NCBI GenBank assembly: GCA_024362935.1
Contig: JANCRA010000007.1
Span: 7,380,503 to 7,444,502 of the forward strand
DNA: 64,000 bases
Direction of reading: 5' to 3'
DNA from: Setophaga petechia
Taxonomy: Eukaryota > Chordata > Aves > Passeriformes > Parulidae
A program made the position numbers and the translations under genes. Shown here piece after piece: positions 49,661 through 62,000 of the stretch. Position 1 is the first letter of the stretch; the number at the start of each line of letters is the position of its first letter. A model generated the notes under the pieces. That model was not told the DNA's origin. It saw only the letters and a program-made list of their open reading frames with translations, and did not search any database.

Positions 49661-52075
49661 TCCTCACACGCCCTGGGGCATGGCCTGTGCAGAGGAGGGG
49701 ATAAGGGGTGCCTTTTTTTTCCTTTCCTGACAAAATTGCAGAACAAACTGAGCAACACCCGCAAGTTCAGTGGGTTTCCCCCCTCTTTCTTCCATTATTA
49801 AGAGAATGGGCCCGGCGTCCTCAGCCCCCTCATTTCCCAGGAGAGCAGCCCCCACACCCAAGGTGATCTGTTAATTGCGTTAATGCTCATCACCAAAACC
49901 AAGCAGCCGTTGAGCCGCTCTGTCCCCAGAAGCAGCACCAGGAGGAGGAGGAAGGAGCTACCAGGATTTTTGTGCCCATGTGCAGCACCCAAGGACAGGG
50001 CACACGTGCTGGCCCCGCAGGCACCCCTCACCTTTGTGAGCACGGGGAGGTCTTCACACCATTCACAACTTGTGGGTCTCCTGAATGTAGCACTTTTACC
50101 CAAATCACTGCTCTTTCAGCAGCCACTTAAGTCTTCATGAATTTGTTTAACCCACTTTTGGGCATATTCGTCCCCAGCCTGCTGGCTCTCGTGGAAGGTC
50201 CTGTCCCTACTGCCCCAGCCACCAGGACAGGGCACCTCTGGCCGCAGGCTTGGCCTGTGACCCGGGGGGCTCGTTCCAAAGGTGAGCACTAGATGGAGCA
50301 TCTGACATCGCGAATACTCTTTTTTTTTTAATCCCGTAAAGGACAAAATGAAAAGCTAAATGAAAGCACAGATTAAGCTGTATCCCTGCCTGCTCGCTGG
50401 ACACGCATTGCCTGCACAGGGGGCAGCAGGGGATGCTGCCTGGCCACAGGCACGGCTTTCTCCTGCAGGAATGCAAACCCTGAGCAGCCACGGCTCCAGG
50501 CAGACTGGGGATACTTTGGGGGCCACTCCTTGTGCTTTCCTCAAGACCATCAAATCCTCCCATGTTTCCCTTCAGTGGCAGAGGCGATACATACCCATAG
50601 CACTTCAGTTGTGAGTAAGCCCAAATTCGGGAAGGCAAACATACAGGCTCTATTGCTTTTGCTTTGGGAAGAGCAAAAGGTGTATGATATTCCTGGAAAG
50701 CCTGTGGGTGAGCGCTGAATTTCCAAGAGCAATTAGGGTGCCAGTGAGGATTAGCAGTGATGTCTGTGTGTGATCAGCTCCTCCCAGCAGCGGAAACTTA
50801 GCAGAAAATGTTCCTGAAATATTCTGGAGCAGAGACACTGCTGCTGAGGCAGAGATAGAGGAAGGGCCCCATTCCCAACAGGTTGGCATCATCATGTGAT
50901 TATCACTGGCCCCAAAAGGATGCAGCTGCAGCTGAGCTAATTTCCCTGTGATCCATCCAGGGCAGGGGAATCCTGCCCCAGGACCTCCACTAGCTTTCAG
51001 CTCTCTGTGCCCTCTGTTCCTTACCTGCTGGGGTGCAAGGCTTGCAAAAGTACTGTGTGGTCCCCAAGGGGCGTGTGCCATGGCCCAGGAATCAGGTTCA
51101 ATGACATTCTTTTTTCTGACAGGAGCCCAGCACAGAGTACTGCCATGTAATTGTCGAAAAGTGAGGCAGCAAAGCAGAGGACCAAGAGCTGTCAGCCAGG
51201 GGAACTAAACTGCAGCCAGCAACACCAGACCGTGCATCTCCACTTTTCTTCAGACCCTCAAAACTTAATTCTCTGCTGCTGGCAGCTGAATTGAAAAACT
51301 GGTGTGACAAGGTAACAAACTCTTTGTCTGCAGCAAGCCAGTGGTACAGCATCCCTTGTCAATCTCTCAATCACTGGACATTTCACTCTCAAACACAGAA
51401 GCACTTTGGAGTCCCTAAGAGGGTGACAAATTCTTCCTGAGTGGAGCTCTGCTCCTGGAGACCCCATCAGCCACTGGTGGGGTGCACTGTCTCCCGCAGA
51501 GGTGCCCGTGTTTCCCTGCAAATGCTTTGGGTGCTGTCAACATAGACTTCTTTGCTCTGCTGCTTGCCCAGGTGTGGGTGCTCTGACTCCCAAGTGACTC
51601 CCAGCAAACTCACTGGGAAGTGCCCAGCCCAGGCAAGGGAGGATGCTGTGCCTCAGTGCTACTCAGAGGCCAGGCTGGTCTGGCTATGAAAAGCTCCAGG
51701 GTGCTGCTCCTGGGGTCTTCTTACCCACTCTCTGAGGAGTGGGTAAGGCAGCCCAACAGGCACCCCCAGCACTGGAAAAACAGGCAGTGCTGGCTTACAT
51801 TAATCCACAAACTAGGAAGGGCTAAAAAAAATACAAGGAAGCAAAGCATGGTGCTGGAAACCAAGTTGCCTTGGCCATCTCTGCATCTCCTGCAAGGGCC
51901 AGCTTCCACATGTCCACATTTCCTCCACCTCTTTCACCAGTTGTCTGCATTTTCAACATAAAAATAAAAAAATGCCTCAGCTTAGCAAAGATAGAAGTGG
52001 ATTAGGGGAAAAGGTTTGCTAGAAGGCCCCATCTTCTCCCATGGCTTCACATACAGTGCTGATAACAGCACCAAG
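49660..52075. other. Intergenic, no gene seen
   Basis: GC-moderate sequence with many short frames and no recognisable family. A perfect 10-bp-arm hairpin lies at 51721-51746. Confidence 0.6.
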
Positions 52076-52214
52076 CCTGAGCTCAAGAAGTGTTTGGACA
52101 ACACTGACAGGCACAGGTTGTGACTCCTGTGGTGCCCTGCACAGGGCTAGGATCTGGACTCGAAGATCCTGATGGGTCCCTTCCAACTCAGCAAATTCTA
52201 TGATTCTATGATTC
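52075..52214 (+). mobile_element. CR1 LINE 3' terminal fragment
   Basis: About 140 bases match the extreme CR1 3' UTR: AAGAAGTGTTTGGACAAC, then GGTCCCTTCCAACTCAGCAA, ending in repeated ATTCTATG octamers. It is a strongly 5'-truncated dead copy in the sense of the + strand. Confidence 0.9.
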
Positions 52215-53195
52215 AACAGTGTTGCATCCTTTACACATGCCCAGTGGCTGGCTCTCCTCCTCAAGCTGGTATTTCCCAGCACACAGAGGAGGAAATGGTT
52301 GTTTTTGAGACTGCAGCATGTATTTGGAAGCTGGTTAAACTGGTCTGTGCTTGCCTGGCCACGCACCCAGCACAGCGAGAACGCATGAAGCAGTTCCAGC
52401 CTCCAGCATCAGCCATGGCCTCAGCTCCTGGACTGCCCAGGGATGGGAGAAGGAAACCTCCCTGCTCCATGGCTCCAGAACCATGGAGCTAAGAAACAAT
52501 GTGGAATTAGCAGGTGGCTACTGGGCATTCCTGTCCTCTGCCAAGCTGTGCTGGACAAGGGCAGTACCCAGGCCTGACCTACATACAGCCAAAGGATTTT
52601 CCCACCTATGGAGACCAGGAGTTTAACAGCACTTGCTGTGCTTATGGGCTCTGAAAGGGGCCATAGGTTTATGGGGGGCTTTTCAGACTCACCAAGGAAC
52701 ACAGTAAAAATTACCTTTGCTTGAGGGCTGTTCAGCATCATCAGCAAAATTAGTAGTTAGCATCTGACTCCAAGATTCCAGAACCTTACCCATGTTTGAG
52801 CTGGGAAGAAGAGGGGGCAATTTTCAGATCCCAGCTCAAGCCTGCAGTACTGGTAGAAAAACGTTCTACTCTGAGATGCAAATGGAGCAAATTTGCTACT
52901 GGAGCCACTGGCTAAGCACGGAAGTTATCTTCTCAAAAGCTATTCCTATAGTCAGCATGATCATAGCCACACTTTAAAGCAAGTACACTGCAAAAATAGT
53001 GGAGCACCGACTGAAGATCTTGTCTCTCCCTCCTTGAGGAAATTGCAAACTTCCATTTCTTTAATCTAATCATTTGCAGGAGGAGATACTTTCTTTAGAA
53101 AAGCCAATATAAGAGGGCTGAAAGGTCGGATGGGATAATATGTAATCCAATGTGATAAGGGCTGTTTACAGAATTATTAATCAAACACAAAAGGG
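52215..53195. other. Intergenic up to the ARID5B 3' end
   Basis: No gene, repeat family or RNA gene is recognised. It holds a small hairpin built on GCTCCATGG / CCATGGAGC near 52464-52489. Confidence 0.6.
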
Positions 53196-53212
53196 AACAG
53201 ATAGTAACATTT

Positions 53213-53218
53213 TTTATT
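53213..53218 (-). terminator. ARID5B: ARID5B poly(A) signal AATAAA
   Basis: The + strand TTTATT at 53213-53218 reads AATAAA on the gene strand. It falls where the human 3' UTR length predicts. Another copy at 53369-53364 could be used slightly earlier. Confidence 0.65.
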
Positions 53219-53516
53219 AAATATTACAGTGGATCAAAAAGTACAAAATATCTTTTGCCTGCTATGTGATTGGGAAACTATTGGCACATAATACAGTATC
53301 AAAAGCATTAATAAGTACAATTTGGAAAACATACAAAAATTGAGTGTTTATAGTTGGCTCAGCTTTATTTCTGGTAGTGTTTAAACTAATGCAAAGGTTA
53401 CTCAATAACCTTTTAAATGGGAAACTATATAATATTACTGGGCCATTTTTATATATACAAATCATCACCTTACAGAGCATATAGGCTACATAACTTGAAT
53501 CACAAAAAGTATACAA

Positions 53517-53524
53517 TATTTACA
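53517..53524 (-). promoter_or_regulatory. ARID5B: Pumilio-type element UGUAAAUA in 3' UTR
   Basis: An exact match to the UGUANAUA consensus on the mRNA strand, about 300 bases before the poly(A) signal. Pumilio proteins repress or destabilise mRNAs through such sites. Function here is inferred. Confidence 0.45.
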
Positions 53525-56500
53525 ACAAAAGAAAGTTAAAAAAGTATAAACAGCTAGTAGATTATGCTGCCATTATTAGAACATATTTAAAACTGCGGGA
53601 CTGGGGGGAGAGGGGAGGAAGAGGAAGAGAACGAGCGAAATATCAACCACATGTACAGCAAACAGCACTCATGGCAGCACTGCCAATGCCACCCGCCTCA
53701 CACCAGTGCAGGAAGTCCCACTGCTCATCAAAATCAGCACGATGACAAAACTGGCCCAGCTGTGACCTCACTGATCACCACAAAGGAAGGGAGCAGTTGG
53801 CGGGCGCGAGGGACCCCCGTGCTGCTCTCTGGAGGCGGCAGCCCCACGTCTCCCCAAATGGGGCAGAGCTGCTGGCAGAGGCAGCACAGCACTTGTGCCC
53901 TGCTTGAGCTCCAGCTGCTGCCAAGCCAGCTCCTCTGCTGCTAGGACAAACTACTTCCCAGGCTTGAACCCACTGGGCAAGCTCTTCACACCAGGTCAGC
54001 TCACAGCCACAAAAGACCTGCCACAAACTGCTGCCCTGCTCCCACCCCGCCTGGCCAGGGGCACAATCACACTGGCAATCAGGCCCTACTTCCCATGTGC
54101 TTCACGAAGCCTGGCTCAGAGTGTGGCCAGAGGCTACACACGAGCCGTTTGCTGCTGGGCCTCTTCCTTTGGATCTCACACAACCTTTAGCATCCCTAAT
54201 GCATCCTGGACATAGTGCGTTTGAATTGCAACATTTCTTGGAACTGGCTCCTAGTAAATAGATTTATGACTCTACTGCCAATTAGATTCTGCAGTTTCCT
54301 TTACAAACCTACCAATAACAATGGTCTGATTGCACAAAGAAAGGCTTGTGCAATTTCATTCAATAATAAGGCCCCTTGAACTCAAACAATGCAAACAAAG
54401 CCCCATTTAAGACATTGAGGGGAAAAAAAGACTTTTCAGCCAATGAAGAATTCAATAGTCTGTTGAAAGATTTCCAAGATTTCTGTTAAAAGAGTTCTTA
54501 AACAAATAATGCACCGCTTCTGTTGGGGGTTTATGCCACCATTTCTTTTCCTTAGCCCTGACGTTTTGCCCAGTATGAGCTTCCCCAGCCAGCAGTGGCC
54601 AGTCTCCTCAAGGGACAAGCGAGGAGCCTTCTTCCCCACTCCCTGTCCCCCGGCCCTGTGCGCCTCAGCAGGGCTCCAAAAAGCCTACCAGCAAACTCCA
54701 ACAGGACATAACCAAAAGGGACGTTGGACACTTTGCGTAAACAAATGCACAACTCCAGAACACACAACTTAACCAAAACAAGGAGAAGCATTTGCTTTGC
54801 CAAACACACAACAAGTTTCTGTTCGCGTTTGCTGTAGGTTTTTATATTCTCTACCCCCTTTTCCCCCGCCCTCCTCCCCCCCATGCCCAAACCCCTGACT
54901 CTTATGTGATTCAGATCTAGTGCAACTTTTACTAGAGATGTCCTCCACACTGCGACCTCTGCCTGGATGAGCCTGCAGTTCTCTTTCCTGTATGACTTAT
55001 GGAGCAGCAGGATACCCTGCACTGGCACATCAATGTTCCAAGTTCTACTAGTCTGTTTATCAATCAATTAAATATAGTTTTACCACAGGAATATAAAGTA
55101 TTTAATTGAAGAAGCTGGATTTGTAACAGTAGACGAGTATATTATTCTGGTTTCCACCTTTGGATATTAAGTATGATACATTATATATTGTATTTGGCTT
55201 CATATCACGGGAAAATTTAATGACATGCCTAGCATGCAAAGTGTTTCTTAGTAGTTTGTTTTATCTTTTCATATCAAGTACACTGTCTTTGAACAGTAAC
55301 TGAGATGGTTTGAATCACAACCAATTATCACACTGTATAAAGCCTCCAAGTGACACTTTGCTTTATCAATGTCTGTGCTCAGCTACGTAGTGGTGATGTC
55401 CTGCAAAGTGAGTATACATCCACAGGGAAGCTCTTTCATCAGGAAAATCCAGCCTCTCCATGCCTGGGCTTTCCCCCTGCAAAAGGATGTGCAGGGAGAG
55501 GCCAAGATCCCCGTGGGAGCGTGGAAGGACCATCCCAACCACTGCACAGAACCCCCTTACCCATTGCGAGGCACAGAAACAACCTGTAAGCCTCTGATTC
55601 AGATCCACACTGGCTCCTCTCACAACTTCTGAAATTCTCAACATTCACACAAACCACAGATCTGTTTTCTGCACTCCTTTGTCATTCAGCAGCTTGAGCC
55701 AGGGAGATTTTGTTTTCTAGACCGTTTCTCTGGTAGGCAGGAGGGTTTCACAGCCTAGGTAAGATTAAGTACAACGCTCGACAAATTCACAGACCACGAT
55801 ACAGGAAAGCAAAGCTCGGTGGGAGGGGAGAAGCAGCCTAGGAGCCATCGAAACAACAGGAGGAGGGTGAGAGATGCTCAGCACCTCACAGGGGTGGGCT
55901 GTGGGGAAAGGAACCTTGTTCGCATCCTTGCACCATAACATCACCTACAGTATGTTTATAACCATTAAGATTAATCTGAACCAGTTGCTTCAGTTTGTAA
56001 ACAGTAAACGTTACGACAAAAACGAAACAAAAACGCTGCTCAAAAGTATAAAGAAACTGGAAAAATTACAAACACATAATAAAAAAAAAATTAGGACAGC
56101 CACAGCCTTTAAAAAAGTTGCAGATAAAATGATACTGTTTAATTTAAAAAAAAATAAGAACCCAAAACAGAAAAACAAACATAAAGAGCACAGAATATAC
56201 TGGACAAACGAAACTATATAAATTATTGTGACCAAATGTGACACTGGTAGTTTATGAAGTGGATATGTACAGTCAAATTAAACAGTGTTTACCATTCTGT
56301 TCTAATAGTGTTAAAATGAAAAAATCTATTGCCGTTTTACTATACATTGCATTGATTGAATCTTTAAAAGTCAGGAAAAGTTACCCAAAAAAGCACATCC
56401 ACTGATTGTACAGATTCTCGGCCCACTTCTCCTTTCCAGGTTCATCTGAAGTCCTTGACTCATCTGCAACAATGCACAGCCTCTGGTCCTTGGCTCAGTG

Positions 56501-56945
56501 AAAGGCAAACACAGCCCTCACTGGGGCTTCAGTGAGCCCAGGACTGGGCCTGCGTTTCCACGGCTCCCTTTGAACATCTGCTCTTACCATGTTCAAGTCC
56601 TTTCAGAAAACACATATGCAAAATCCAAAAAAATTCTTTTTTTTCTGTGTTTTTGTTTCTCTCTCTTCTTTTTTGTGTGGTTTGTTTTTTTTGTTTTGTT
56701 GGCTTTTTTTTTTTTTTGGCTTGGTTTTCTTTTTTGCAAGGGCAGGGGTGAGGGGTGATGTGGGAGCCAGAATTAAAGAAGCAGTCCTGTCTCCATCCAA
56801 CTCCAAGATGCTCCTCTAGGCAGGATACAACTGCATCCTGGTTGACAAAAATACAGATTGCTAAATCTGCAAGACATCGTCACCGGGGGAGGAATGTGGC
56901 TAACTGAACTTTCTCCTCAGACCTTTCTTTGTGAGCGAGGGAGGT

Positions 56946-59096
56946 TTACAGTTTTGTGCTGGGATGTACAGAGGACAGCTGGGAAGGTGGGAATGCAGCT
57001 TGAGGGTTTATAGCAGCTAAAGGATAAATGCTGTTATGCAAAAGGTCACCGTAGGAACTTCCTACAGGTGTTGCTGCAGCTAAGTGTCTGTACAGTTGCT
57101 GGGAGTTTGCAGGGGATGTGAGGAATTGTCTCTGCACCATGAAGGAGTGAAGAGCCAAAGGCTGCATTAGTGGGGATAGCACGGTCTGATTTTTCAAGTA
57201 CTGCAGGGGATGAGAATACCCGGGTGGGAGGCGATTATTCAGCCCTGTGCACAGGCTTCCCGGATACAAGCCTGGGAAGATGGGGGCTGACAGGGGAAAT
57301 TTGTGGCTTTCCAGCATGCTGCCAGAATGGAGGCCATGCACTGACTTGCTACCTTCCCCCTCTTGGTCGGGAACCTTGTCTTTCGCCGGGGTCTCCTTTG
57401 GTAAGTGAATAGGAGAGACAGCTCGGATTTTTTTTTCAGAAATAACTTTGTCCAAATCCTCCAGACTCCGTTTCAGAGGCCGGGCAGCCCCCACGTTTTG
57501 AGGGCTCGTTCTGCGGCTAATGATAGGATGCACCATCCCCTCCATCTTCCTCAGGTTCTCCAGCCTCTGGGCCTGCTGCTTCCCTGACCTGTGGAGCAAC
57601 TCGCTGTGTTTTTTTGGGGCTGTCAATGCCATAGGGGACACACGGCAAGCCTTGGGGTTACAGTCTAGGCTCACCGCCTGGCTGCCTCCAGCCTGGAACG
57701 GGGAGATCCCTTTGCATTCTTGCTGGGCTGTGGATGAGTGAGGGAGACTGGAGCCTGGAACCTTTGCAGTCTGTTTGTGTATGCTCTTTGGAAGACTCAA
57801 ATCTGTTGGCTGATCATCTGAAGAGGCCTCCACTGTTGCCTTTTTTTCTTGCTGATGCAAAGACGGCCGATAATTTAAATTTAGTTTTTCTTGGTGTTTG
57901 TGTTGAGTAAAAGTAGAAATATTTTCAGACTCTCTGAACATGTCCCGGGGGAGGTACTTTGATGTCTGTTCATTATTAAGGTGGTGTTCTGTATGCCTAT
58001 AAAGGCTGTGGAGATGAGGTGATGAATAGAAATCTGCCAAGAAAGTAGGCACATGGGAGTGCTGCAGTGCCCTTTTCTCACTCATTTTATCTTTGCAGTC
58101 CTGGATATCCAACTTCGGTAGGTATGACTCGGCAAGAGAACTGAGGTGATGTTTTGAAAAATCACAGCGCTGAGGATCCGGTTTACTTAGCATGTCATGT
58201 TTAAAAACATTATTAATTGACTTCCTTTCTTCCTTGGTTTTAAAACTCTGTACATGTTGTATGACTGAGGGCCTATTAATTGCTACAGGATCAGAATTAG
58301 GGGCATGGGGACCTTGCGATACGCCTGAGGACAGTTCATCTCTGCTGCTGAGTTTCTTTTTGCTGATCAAAGGTGGAGGAGAACCATAAGGATAGTTACA
58401 TGAGAGCGTGGCCCCACTGACCTGTGACAGCAGCTTCTTCTTTGCCAGGGGTGACATGATGCCTGGATTACCTTTAGAGTACAGCAGTGGTGTGTAACTG
58501 AAAGTGGAGTCCTCGTTCATGGACCCGGGCAGCTCCTTTTCCTTAAACATGTCGAAGTTCTGCACCACCAGGACTTTGGGTGTTTGCTTTAGTGCATTGT
58601 GGATATCTTCATTTCCCAGCTGGTCCACTTTCACTGTGCAGTTTGCGATGTAATCGGCCATCCCTGGCAGTTTCTCATCTTCCATGTCGCTCTGAGTGGG
58701 CAGATGGACTGGGAAAGCTGTGAAGGGCATTTCTGGAGGTTCACTTTCCAGGCTGTCAGTAAAAGCTTTGTGTAGTTTTTGTTCAGGCTTTGTGTCTTCC
58801 AGGTCATCTGCTGAGGGGTGTAATCGTTTTGTGACAGTGGCATCCAGCACAGTGTCTTCTTCTGCAGGCACAGAAACACTCGAGAAAGAGGACGAGTGCT
58901 GAACCTCCTCCTTGGCTTTCTCACTGCTGGTGCTATTTTCTGTCATGTCTGTCTTCTCCAGAGGCAGTGTCCGAGCTGTCTCTGGTAAAAGAGATGGAGG
59001 GCCTTGCACAGGTTGTTTCACCTCTCCCACTGTAGGATGTTCAGGGAAGTTCTTCTGGTCTGCTGATTCTTGATCCTTCTCCTGTTCTGATGAAAC
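56946..59096 (-). CDS. ARID5B: ARID5B last coding exon
   Basis: The exon starts at 59096 after CATTAG with VSSEQEKDQESADQ and runs 716 codons to the TAA at 56948-56946. The valine GTG at 59030 is internal, not a start. The C-terminal half is rich in Ser, Pro, His and Leu and probably disordered. Basic clusters AKKKLLS and RPLKRSLEDLD are candidate nuclear-localisation signals. Codon 430 of this exon begins PTDLS. Confidence 0.96.
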   Translation of the reverse strand, partial: VSSEQEKDQESADQKNFPEHPTVGEVKQPVQGPPSLLPETARTLPLEKTDMTENSTSSEKAKEEVQHSSSFSSVSVPAEEDTVLDATVTKRLHPSADDLEDTKPEQKLHKAFTDSLESEPPEMPFTAFPVHLPTQSDMEDEKLPGMADYIANCTVKVDQLGNEDIHNALKQTPKVLVVQNFDMFKEKELPGSMNEDSTFSYTPLLYSKGNPGIMSPLAKKKLLSQVSGATLSCNYPYGSPPPLISKKKLSSRDELSSGVSQGPHAPNSDPVAINRPSVIQHVQSFKTKEERKSINNVFKHDMLSKPDPQRCDFSKHHLSSLAESYLPKLDIQDCKDKMSEKRALQHSHVPTFLADFYSSPHLHSLYRHTEHHLNNEQTSKYLPRDMFRESENISTFTQHKHQEKLNLNYRPSLHQQEKKATVEASSDDQPTDLSLPKSIHKQTAKVPGSSLPHSSTAQQECKGISPFQAGGSQAVSLDCNPKACRVSPMALTAPKKHSELLHRSGKQQAQRLENLRKMEGMVHPIISRRTSPQNVGAARPLKRSLEDLDKVISEKKIRAVSPIHLPKETPAKDKVPDQEGEGSKSVHGLHSGSMLESHKFPLSAPIFPGLYPGSLCTGLNNRLPPGYSHPLQYLKNQTVLSPLMQPLALHSFMVQRQFLTSPANSQQLYRHLAAATPVGSSYGDLLHNSIYPLAAINPQAAFPPSQLSSVHPSTKL

Positions 59097-62000
59097 CTAA
59101 TGAAATGATTCAACAGACAATAGTAAGAATGCAGTATGTTCTGGCAGCCTGTTTGTAAGGTTATACACAGTACGCTGCTGGCTACTTTTAGAGAAGGACT
59201 TGCCAGCCACCTTGCTGGCATGTGAAGGCTCTAACATCAGGTACTGGACTCAAAGAAAGAGAAGTATCTCCAGGAAATATTAAAAAAATACACCATCCCT
59301 GTCAGAGTTACAATAAAGCATTTCCAAACAGCAGATGGTTGTAACCTGATGAGAGGCACTGGTGGCTTGATCAGATAGCTAAATGCTGAGGTTATATACT
59401 CTTTTAAAATTAATTAGACAAATGCAAAAGAGCAGATTTCATGACACAAACAATAAGGCTATAGAAATTTCTCCTACCAGCCAACTTCACCCAAGAAAAC
59501 CACACTATTCCTACGCTTTTCCTTCCCTAAAGTCTCTCCCTCATAGCTATCTTAAAATTCAGTGATCACACAGGAGATCATTCACACCCAGTTCTGCATT
59601 AAAGTGTGAAAATGATAGAAATGGCATACTAGAAATCCCTATTGTAGGCAGCAAATCACTGCCACAGCTTAACTAGGACACACATTTTTTTATTAACGGA
59701 TTAAAATGAAGTTGTCAACATTCAGTAAGTGTGTGTGTGCCTGCTATTACAAACATGGCTTTTATACGTTCTCGTCAATGGGACCGTGGCTCGTTCTGCT
59801 CCCCCATTAATACAGCGTGTGTGCACAATTCACACTATTCATCCCATTATGTAGCCGCCTGAACTGTGACCCGCAGAGGTCACCAGAGCATCCCATCTGC
59901 GATCCAGCTGACTGACAGCCCTTTTCAAAACTGCTGTCACTCTCCTCTGACATGTCATGGTAGAAGACAGTCATAAAACAGCAGCATTGTGCGACTCCTT
60001 TATTATTATTGTTTTCTTTCTTCCTTCATTGTAAAGATAAGATGCACTGAGAAAGTCATCATCTAAATGCTGCTTTATGGTCTGTCGCAGGAGCAGGGAA
60101 TTGGAGACAGTCCTAACGAATCCAACCCTCTCAGAGATTTATTTCTTCGCAGCTGCTTTTAAATATTCCTGTCTGTTTGGTTGGCCTATTAGTTACAGTG
60201 TCTGTTAGTCATCCTAACTTCTTCTTTTTAAACTCATAGCTGACTTTTGCAGCCAAATACCATCATTAGGTCCTTTACAAAGTACCATCGCTAGTCTCTT
60301 GAGCTTATAAAATTACAGGCAAATACCAGACAGATGAGCAAAGCAAGGAGGAGAAAAAAACGAGAATCATACTTAATAACTGTACATACTGCTCTTTGTT
60401 TCTGTTAAGCAATACTTTGATTGAAGTTTCAGCTATTGTGAGGAAATGTGCAGTCTAAGGCTAATAGCATTTTGTCTGGTGTCTTGTTACACTGACAATG
60501 TCATTGTGATGGCAGGAAAACAGTGAAGAGCACAAAGGCAAATGCAATCCTAATAAATTAAAGTTATATTCTCTCCCTGCATACTTCTAATGGTGCATGA
60601 GTTGAACATGGAATTGAGACCACCACACATCTGTAACTGGATTATGCTTTTCCAGCTCACAGTTTCCAGGCCACATGCAGAAATGGCTTAAGTGGTGGCT
60701 TGGTTGGGGACGTGCCTACACATTTATGTGGCGGCTATAGGGCTCTCCCTCAGAGCAATACCCCATCAGTGCTGTGCCTGGATGAGGGCCCAGGAATGGG
60801 GCTCCACTGTCAAGACATGGCTGCAGTGCAAGAGACAAGCAACCTTCTGCCTGGCTCCAGAACACCTGGATTTTGCTCCACTCAAAGGAGCTGAACATCT
60901 CCACTCTGCTACCCCTGTTAAGTGCCACATCCTGGGCATGGAGCCTCCATATGGCAAAGCACAGATGAGTCCTGGAGCCCTACACCCACCCAGGGGTGAA
61001 ACATCCACCCTGCAGCCCCTTCACTGCTCAGGCTTTGTGTGATCACTGACCTGTATGGTGACAGACATAGAGGTCAAGGTCCTTAATAGCCCGCCCTGAT
61101 CAAATAGGGGCAGGACATGTCTTCCACCCCAGCTAGGGAGACATTAATTCTGCTATAAAAGGCACCATTTTACAATAGGGAACTGCCATAACTGTACATT
61201 TTTATTGTCTCGTCTAAGCTCCCTACATTTCCGATAAGCGCAGCTTAGGAACTCTTCCTGCAATCCACACAAAAATAACTTCAGTTTAAACAGCAGGAAG
61301 TTTGAGATAGGGAACAACAAAAGCAAGGAAATTCAAAGTGAAGGCTGTTGCTCTGCTGCTGACTTGTTATGCTGGGCATAGCAGCAGTGGTACTGATAGT
61401 GTGTAATGTGTCTTCCTGATCCAAGACCCTCAGTAAATAATCAGGGATGAAGGAATGACAAGGGAAGGGAGCAGAAGCTTTCACTTCACTTCTCCTTGCT
61501 TTGGGCAACTTGTCTTGCAACCTTCCAGTGACTGAAGCACATTTGTGCACACTCTCCTCTTGATGTGGTTTTGTTTTTTTTTTTAATTTACCCAAACAGG
61601 GCTCTCCCTACTTTAAAATTACAGATAACAAAAAAGTCTTTCTGGGGATTGCTCTTAAATTAGATATTAATGGTACTGTTATTAAAAACACAAATTCTTC
61701 TTTGGATGGGAGATTAAATTGTCCTTGTAAACTTAAAGAGGTAGTGGGACATGAAACCCCAAATTTTCTGTTCTCAAAACTGGGTACATGGAGTCTCAGA
61801 GGCATCTGCATTTACAGGACCTGCATTGTTTTTTTAAAACAATGAAGAGGAGGATTGTTAGTAGCTGACTCAATACAATTTCCAAACAAGTTTAGAACCA
61901 GGACTTCTGTACCTGCCAGACGCAGCAAAGTCAAAGGAGCAGCCATAGTCTGCCGGGCACGTCATGTGTTTCGACATTCTTTAAATACTTACTTTCACTG

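Larger units (their letters stand above)
53195..56945 (-). other. ARID5B: ARID5B 3' UTR
   Basis: About 3.75 kb between the ARID5B stop and a canonical poly(A) signal. This is close to the 3' UTR length I recall for human ARID5B (about 3.6-3.7 kb). The mRNA strand holds a G-rich quadruplex motif at 54882-54854, A-rich low-complexity sequence at 56760-56630, U-rich tracts near 56170-56080, and a Pumilio-type UGUAAAUA at 53524-53517. Confidence 0.7.

Noticed and set aside
49109..49801. 230- and 180-codon frames in the minisatellite as genes
   Set aside because: They are the same stop-free repeat read in other frames. The frames have no non-repeat body of their own.
51721..51746. 10-bp-arm hairpin as a microRNA or terminator
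   Set aside because: The stem is too short for a microRNA precursor and there is no gene beside it.
59018..59030. ARID5B frame starting at the GTG of 59030
   Set aside because: This codon is an internal valine. The exon extends to a clear acceptor at 59097-59098 and joins the upstream exon in phase 0.
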